Positions 43,915 to 48,652 of a stretch of DNA of 48,652 nt are shown piece after piece. The notes beneath the pieces are model-generated. The model was given only the letters and a program-made list of their open reading frames with translations, was not told the origin of the DNA and made no database searches. Every line of letters starts with the position of its first letter. The first letter of the stretch is position 1. The position numbers and the translations under genes were made by a program. Origin of the DNA: Bacteroidota bacterium (GTDB taxonomy: Bacteria; Bacteroidota; Bacteroidia; Cytophagales; Cytophagaceae); the NCBI GenBank assembly GCA_023392125.1, contig JAEVZS010000003.1:1-48652 (forward strand). Reading direction: 5' to 3'.

Positions 43915-46900
43915 ATGGCAATACCATCATTCAAAGAAGACCATATTTCGCAGCTTCCGGCATTGAAGCTGCTCATGAATATGGGCTGGAAATACTTATC
44001 TCCTGAGCAGGCCTTGGAAGCCCGTGGAGGTAGAACCTCCAATGTGCTGTTGGAGACCATTTTGAAGGACCAACTTCAAGTCATCAACACCATTGAATAT
44101 AAAGGAAAAGAGTTCCCCTTTTCTGATGCCAATGTAAACAACGCCATTCTCGCCATTCGTGACCTACCGGTTCAGGATGGTTTTATTGCTGCCAATAAAG
44201 CCTTTTATGAACTGATCACTTTGGGCAGGAGCTTTGAGCAATCTGTTTTAGGCGACAAAAAGAGCTTCTCATTCCATTACATAGATTGGAAGCACCCGGA
44301 AAACAATACTTACCACGTGTCAGAAGAGTTTAGTGTGCTCAGAAGCGGAAGCAGTGAGCACTATCGCCCGGATATTGTCTTGTTCATCAACGGTATTCCG
44401 GTTGTGGTCATCGAGTGCAAAAGCCCCAAGATCAAAGATCCCATTGATAAAGCTATTGAGCAACATTTGAGAAACCAGCAGGAAGATGGTATTCGTTCCT
44501 TATACCAGTATTCCAACTTGGTAATGGGATTGGCTTGCCATGAAGCTAAGTACGCTACAACTGCTACACAAAAGGAGTTTTGGAGCTTCTGGAAAGAATT
44601 ATTCAAAACCAAAGCAGAAGAAGCCGCATGGCTTGACAAACTCCAGACCCTGAAGAATCAGCCGCTACCAGCCAACGAAAGAACCACGCTATTTCAGGAA
44701 CGCTACAAAAACGTCTGGACTTTCTTCCAGAACCTTGAAAAGCAAGAACAGGCTGTAACAGAGCAGGACAAGCTACTATTTAGCTTTTGTCAGCCAAAGA
44801 GACTTTTAGACCTATTCTTCAACTTCACCCTGTATGATGACGGCATCAAGAAGGTCACAAGGTATCAGCAATACTTTGCCGTTCACAACACCTTGGATAA
44901 GGTAGTTAAAACAGATAGTGAAGGACTTAGAAAAGGTGGTGTAATCTGGCACACTCAGGGAAGTGGCAAATCCCTCACTATGGTCATGTTGGCTCAGTTG
45001 ATAGCTACACATCCTCAAATCAAGAACCCTAAGATCATCTTGGTTACTGACCGCATTGATTTGGACGATCAAATCACGGAGACGTTCAAAAAATGTCAAA
45101 TACCAGTAGAGAATGCTCAAACAGGCAAACACTTGGTAGAGCTTCTTTCTGGCACAGGTGATACGGTTATCACTACCTTGATTCACAAGTTTGAAGCGGC
45201 TGTCAATCGAGCCAAAGAAGGCTTTGATTCACCTGACATCTTTGTTTTGGTGGATGAGGGCCATAGAAGTCAATACGGCACATTCAACATCAAAATGCAA
45301 AAGGTATTTCCAAAAGGCTGCTTTATCGCCTTTACCGGAACACCTTTAATGAAGAAAGAAAAGAGCACAGCGAATCGCTTTGGTGGCTTAATAGATGTGT
45401 ACTCCATCACTGATGCAGTTGAAGATGGAGCCGTAGTTCCTTTGCTTTATGAAGGTCGTCACAACCTGATTGAAGTGAATGAAAAACCTTTGGACAATTA
45501 CTTTGATAGGGTTTCCGAACCGCTTACCCCTTATGGTAAAGCTGCACTGAAAAGAAAGTTTAGCTCCACCAATCAGCTAAATAAAGCTGAGGAGGTAATC
45601 TATGCTCGTGCCTGGGACATTTCAGACCACTACGAGCAAGACGTTCAGGATATTCTATTTGGTAGTTTAAAGGCCAAGGGTCAGTTGGTAGCACCCAATA
45701 AAACCACTGCAATCCGCTACCGTGAGTTTATCAAGGAAATTGGAAAAGTAACCTGTGAAGTCCTGATCTCCCCTCCTGATGTGCGAGAGAATTATGAAGA
45801 TGCTTTTGAAGAAAGTGACGATTTGATATTGAAATTTTGGAAAGCCATGATGGATAAATATGGCAGTCCGGAGAACTACGAGAAATCATTAATTAATTCA
45901 TTTAAGAAGCAAGACCATCCTGAAATTATCATTGTAGTAGATAAACTGCTTACCGGTTTTGATGCTCCAAACAACTATGTTTTATACCTCACCCGCCAGC
46001 TTAAAGAGCACACCTTACTACAGGCTATTGCACGGGTAAACCGATTAGCTCCCGGCAAGGAACATGGATTGATCATAGACTATTATGGTAATCTGGAGAA
46101 CCTGGACACGGCATTAGAAACCTACTCAGGTACAAATAATTATGATCCGGCTGATTTGGAAGGAACATTGACCAACATCAGTGAGGAAATAAAGAAGCTG
46201 CCGCAGGTCCATTCTGAGGTTTGGGACATCTTCAAAGAAGTTAAAAACAAGTATGATGAACCTGCTTATGAAGAATTATTGCAGGATGAAGCCATCAGGC
46301 ACATCTTCTATGAAAAGGTGTCGGCTTTCGCCCGTTTATTAAAGCTCGCTTTATCCAGTTTTGAGTTTATCAGTAAAACACCGGAACAGCAAATCAATAA
46401 GTACAAGCAGGATGCTAAGTTTTTCCTTGGATTGCGAATCTCTGTCAAGCGTAGATACTTTGATGATCTGGAATACAAGGAATATGAACCACAGGTTCAG
46501 AAGCTGATCGATAAGCACATCACTACAGAAGGTGAAATTCTGCGCATCACCGAGTTGGTCAATATTTTTGATAAAGAGGAACGCGACCGTGAGGTTGAAA
46601 AAATAACCAGCAAGGCAGCCAAAGCAGATCACATTGCAAGCAGGACGATCAAAGCAATCAATGTGAAGATGAACGAAGATCCTGTGTATTACAAGAAGCT
46701 ATCAAGGCTTATTCGGGATACTATAGAGGATTATCACCAGCACCGAATCTCAGAAGCTGATTATCTGAACAAGGCAAGAGAATATGAAGATCAGTTCCAC
46801 AATGGCAGACAGGACAATGTACCTGAAAACCTCGCTGGAAATGACACGGGCATTGCCATCTACAACCTCGTCAATGAGATTTTCAAGGGACATTTAAAAC

Positions 46901-47154
46901 GCAGTGAAGGGTCTCAAAATATAGCTGCTATTATGGCTGAAGGTATCGATCAGGTAATCAAATCCATAGTCTTTGAAAACGGCAAGCCTATCATTGACTG
47001 GGTAAACAAATCAGACATAGAAGGCAGAATTAAGATTGATATTGATGACTATCTGTTTGACCTAAAAGCCCAGCAGGAAATTGAGTTGCCTTTTGATTTG
47101 ATTGATGAATTAGTAGAAGAAGGACTTAAAGTAGCCAAGTTGAAATATGTCTGA
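43915..47154 (+). CDS. hsdR: Type I restriction endonuclease subunit R, HsdR
   Basis: A 1079-residue translocase-nuclease. The N-terminal PD-(D/E)xK site reads RPDIV (Asp153) and VIECKSP (Glu167, Lys169). The motor has Walker A QGSGKS (348-353), the DEGH box (447-450), TGTP (474-477) and late motifs DKLLTGFDAP and QAIARVNRL. It cuts unmodified DNA after pulling it in, using HsdM/HsdS for recognition. ATG 43915 starts a typical R N-terminus (MAIPSFKEDH); an earlier in-frame start at 43831 adds unlikely sequence. It is unusual in being split from M and S by three or four accessory genes. The stop overlaps the next gene by 8 bases. Confidence 0.97.
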   Translation: MAIPSFKEDHISQLPALKLLMNMGWKYLSPEQALEARGGRTSNVLLETILKDQLQVINTIEYKGKEFPFSDANVNNAILAIRDLPVQDGFIAANKAFYELITLGRSFEQSVLGDKKSFSFHYIDWKHPENNTYHVSEEFSVLRSGSSEHYRPDIVLFINGIPVVVIECKSPKIKDPIDKAIEQHLRNQQEDGIRSLYQYSNLVMGLACHEAKYATTATQKEFWSFWKELFKTKAEEAAWLDKLQTLKNQPLPANERTTLFQERYKNVWTFFQNLEKQEQAVTEQDKLLFSFCQPKRLLDLFFNFTLYDDGIKKVTRYQQYFAVHNTLDKVVKTDSEGLRKGGVIWHTQGSGKSLTMVMLAQLIATHPQIKNPKIILVTDRIDLDDQITETFKKCQIPVENAQTGKHLVELLSGTGDTVITTLIHKFEAAVNRAKEGFDSPDIFVLVDEGHRSQYGTFNIKMQKVFPKGCFIAFTGTPLMKKEKSTANRFGGLIDVYSITDAVEDGAVVPLLYEGRHNLIEVNEKPLDNYFDRVSEPLTPYGKAALKRKFSSTNQLNKAEEVIYARAWDISDHYEQDVQDILFGSLKAKGQLVAPNKTTAIRYREFIKEIGKVTCEVLISPPDVRENYEDAFEESDDLILKFWKAMMDKYGSPENYEKSLINSFKKQDHPEIIIVVDKLLTGFDAPNNYVLYLTRQLKEHTLLQAIARVNRLAPGKEHGLIIDYYGNLENLDTALETYSGTNNYDPADLEGTLTNISEEIKKLPQVHSEVWDIFKEVKNKYDEPAYEELLQDEAIRHIFYEKVSAFARLLKLALSSFEFISKTPEQQINKYKQDAKFFLGLRISVKRRYFDDLEYKEYEPQVQKLIDKHITTEGEILRITELVNIFDKEERDREVEKITSKAAKADHIASRTIKAINVKMNEDPVYYKKLSRLIRDTIEDYHQHRISEADYLNKAREYEDQFHNGRQDNVPENLAGNDTGIAIYNLVNEIFKGHLKRSEGSQNIAAIMAEGIDQVIKSIVFENGKPIIDWVNKSDIEGRIKIDIDDYLFDLKAQQEIELPFDLIDELVEEGLKVAKLKYV

Positions 47155-47857
47155 AACAGCCACGATAGAATCCTTAGTTTTTGGTTCCAGGGAGATCAAC
47201 TATGAACTCTCTTATCAGGATCGCAAAACCCTCGGTATTCGGGTGTACCCCGATTGTAGGGTGAAGGTGATCGCCCCTCTTGATACCACAGATGAAAAAC
47301 TAAAAACCAAACTACGGGAGAAAGCACCTTGGATTATCAAACAGCAGCTTGAGTTTCTATCCTATCATCCATTGACACCACCACGGAAATACATTAACGG
47401 TGAAACCCATCTTTACTTAGGAAGACAGTACAAACTGAGAATCGAAAAGGCTGCGATCAATGAAGTGAAACTATACAGAGGAAGACTATTAGTCCTGAGA
47501 AAAGACAATGCAACAGCCAAGAATCTATTGTCTGAATGGTATAGGGAAAAAGCATCTGTTTACTTCGAAGAAACACTAAAAAAGATACTTCCGCTATTTG
47601 CCCGGTACAACATCAGTCAGCCCGAGCTTCAAATCAGACAGATGCCCACTCGTTGGGGAAGTTGTACGCCTAATGGAAAGGTGATTCTAAATCCCGAATT
47701 GATAAAAGCACCCAAAGGAAGTATTGAATACGTCATCATACACGAGTTATGTCATTTAATTCACCATAATCATACACGGGCGTTTTATGACCTACAAGAA
47801 ACAATAATGCCTGACTGGAAAAAATGGAAAGAAAGACTTGAGTCAGTGCTGACCTGA
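47147..47857 (+). CDS. YgjP-type (DUF45) metallopeptidase
   Basis: A 236-residue predicted zinc peptidase. The zinc motif HELCH is at 199-203 with a further His at 209 in NHTRAF, and MPTRWGSCTPNG is the family's conserved RWGSC segment. YgjP-like proteins often sit at the 3' end of type I R-M operons, from memory, though their substrate is not defined. It overlaps hsdR by 8 bases, so it is translationally coupled and probably the last gene of the locus. Confidence 0.93.
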   Translation: MSETATIESLVFGSREINYELSYQDRKTLGIRVYPDCRVKVIAPLDTTDEKLKTKLREKAPWIIKQQLEFLSYHPLTPPRKYINGETHLYLGRQYKLRIEKAAINEVKLYRGRLLVLRKDNATAKNLLSEWYREKASVYFEETLKKILPLFARYNISQPELQIRQMPTRWGSCTPNGKVILNPELIKAPKGSIEYVIIHELCHLIHHNHTRAFYDLQETIMPDWKKWKERLESVLT

Positions 47858-48065
47858 AGGACTATGAATTTTCCGTATTTCTTAAATTTAATTTCTCATC
47901 TCCCAGCTTTCTTTTTCGGCGCAAGAGAATCCTGACATTATAAAAATAAAGTATCGTATCCTAACTTAATCTGTCTTTCCATAGAATTCCTCAATTGTTC
48001 TCTCCAAACAAACTATCCTTCATTATATTATCTTGCGAAAGTTTTCAATATAAGATCAGATTCCT

Positions 48066-48581
48066 ATGAGGCGAAAAATCCGAGAATCAACGCTACCAAA
48101 AATCAAACGCTCACAAATGATTACTCCCGAAGGCCTACAAATATTAAGAGAGGAACATGAATATCTTTGGCGAGTGGAACGTCCAGACGTTACCGCTAAG
48201 GTTTCATGGGCTGCAAGTTTGGGGGATCGTTCGGAAAATGCAGATTACCATTACAACAAAAAAAGACTTCGAGAAATTGATAATCGCATTCGTTATTTGT
48301 GCAAGTGTGTTGACGAATTAAAAGTGATTCATTACCACCCAAATCAAGAAGGAAAAGTGATGTTTGGTGCCTGGGTAGAGATTAAAAACGAAGCTAAAAA
48401 CCTACAAAAACGATTTCGAATTGTGGGCTATGAAGAGCTAAAAAGTAATAAAGACTATATATCAATGGATTCTCCAATGGCTCAAGCACTTCTCAACAAA
48501 AAAGTTGGAGACGAAGTGATTGTTAAAACAAAAATAGGTGATTTTGTATGGCGTATTCTTAAAATAGAATATGAGAAATAA
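48066..48581 (+). CDS. greB: Transcription elongation factor GreB
   Basis: A 171-residue GreA/GreB-type factor. The N-terminal coiled coil carries the acidic tip GDRSENADYHY, whose Asp and Glu hold magnesium for RNA cleavage in the RNA polymerase channel. The C-terminal FKBP-like domain ends in SPMAQALLNKKVGDEV. The extra basic N-terminus and the VERPDVTAKVSWAASLGDRSENADY pattern fit GreB rather than GreA. It rescues backtracked polymerase. It stands about 200 bases after the R-M locus, probably a host core gene past its edge. Confidence 0.9.
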   Translation: MRRKIRESTLPKIKRSQMITPEGLQILREEHEYLWRVERPDVTAKVSWAASLGDRSENADYHYNKKRLREIDNRIRYLCKCVDELKVIHYHPNQEGKVMFGAWVEIKNEAKNLQKRFRIVGYEELKSNKDYISMDSPMAQALLNKKVGDEVIVKTKIGDFVWRILKIEYEK

Positions 48582-48652
48582 AGTCTCTCCTCTTTATTTT
48601 CAAACAACTCATGCTCTCATTGAAAACTAGTTTAATCAGTTTTTAAAAGACT

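Noticed and set aside
37109..48065. Direct repeats (att-like) bounding the R-M locus
   Set aside because: By eye, no matching repeats were found between the mnmE 3' end and the region before greB, so integration by a site-specific recombinase is not supported.
1..48652. CRISPR arrays, insertion sequences and prophage integrases
   Set aside because: No regularly spaced repeats, transposase or integrase signatures were seen on either strand.

Overview
The window reads as chromosomal DNA of a Bacteroidota member, most likely of the Cytophagales. The grounds are type IX secretion (T9SS) sorting domains, a PorP/SprF protein beside a PorE-like protein and a giant gliding-motility-type surface protein, a GldN/PorN-like protein, a succinylornithine-type arginine pathway, TAnnTTTG-type promoter boxes and few purine-rich ribosome binding sites. 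No rRNA, CRISPR array, transposase or integrase was seen.

Region 1 (1-7.9 kb) is mixed. It holds the end of a DUF3703 gene, an MFS exporter, a secreted GH8 glycanase with Ig-like and CBM9-like modules, a DUF2167 membrane protein, tRNA-Gly(TCC), a GldN-like protein, a small unknown protein and tRNA-Leu(GAG). Region 2 (7.9-15.8 kb) is a three-gene minus-strand T9SS operon: a 1542-residue SBBP/PKD/Ig surface protein, then PorP/SprF, then a PorE-like TPR-PD40-OmpA protein. Region 3 (16-19.7 kb) carries an alpha/beta hydrolase with a phosphoribosyltransferase, then dnaK. Region 4 (19.9-23.3 kb) has a metal ABC permease fused to a DtxR-type regulator domain, overlapped by a secreted zinc metalloprotease.

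Region 5 (23.7-33.6 kb) is the arginine biosynthesis cluster: GNAT acyltransferase, argG, argC, argD, argF', argB, argE, argH. Two units interrupt it. One is a four-helix-bundle gene flanked by ACGTA-rich repeats between argC and argD. The other is a Tae4 amidase effector with a Tai4-like lipoprotein, on the opposite strand between argE and argH. Region 6 (33.7-37.1 kb) has a lipoprotein, a second metal ABC permease without ATPase or binding protein, a thioredoxin-like lipoprotein and mnmE with a TTG start.

Region 7 (37.4-47.9 kb) is a more AT-rich, tightly packed type I restriction-modification locus: a half-size S subunit, a 140-residue unknown, hsdM, hsdS, a SEC-C protein, a DUF3800 protein, a possible BECR-fold nuclease-like protein, a possible 62-residue ORF, hsdR and a YgjP-type metallopeptidase. 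Gene overlaps suggest one co-expressed defence operon with uncharacterised accessory genes between hsdS and hsdR. A greB homologue closes the window. The strongest candidates for undescribed biology are this extended type I locus and the effector/immunity pair inside the arginine cluster.
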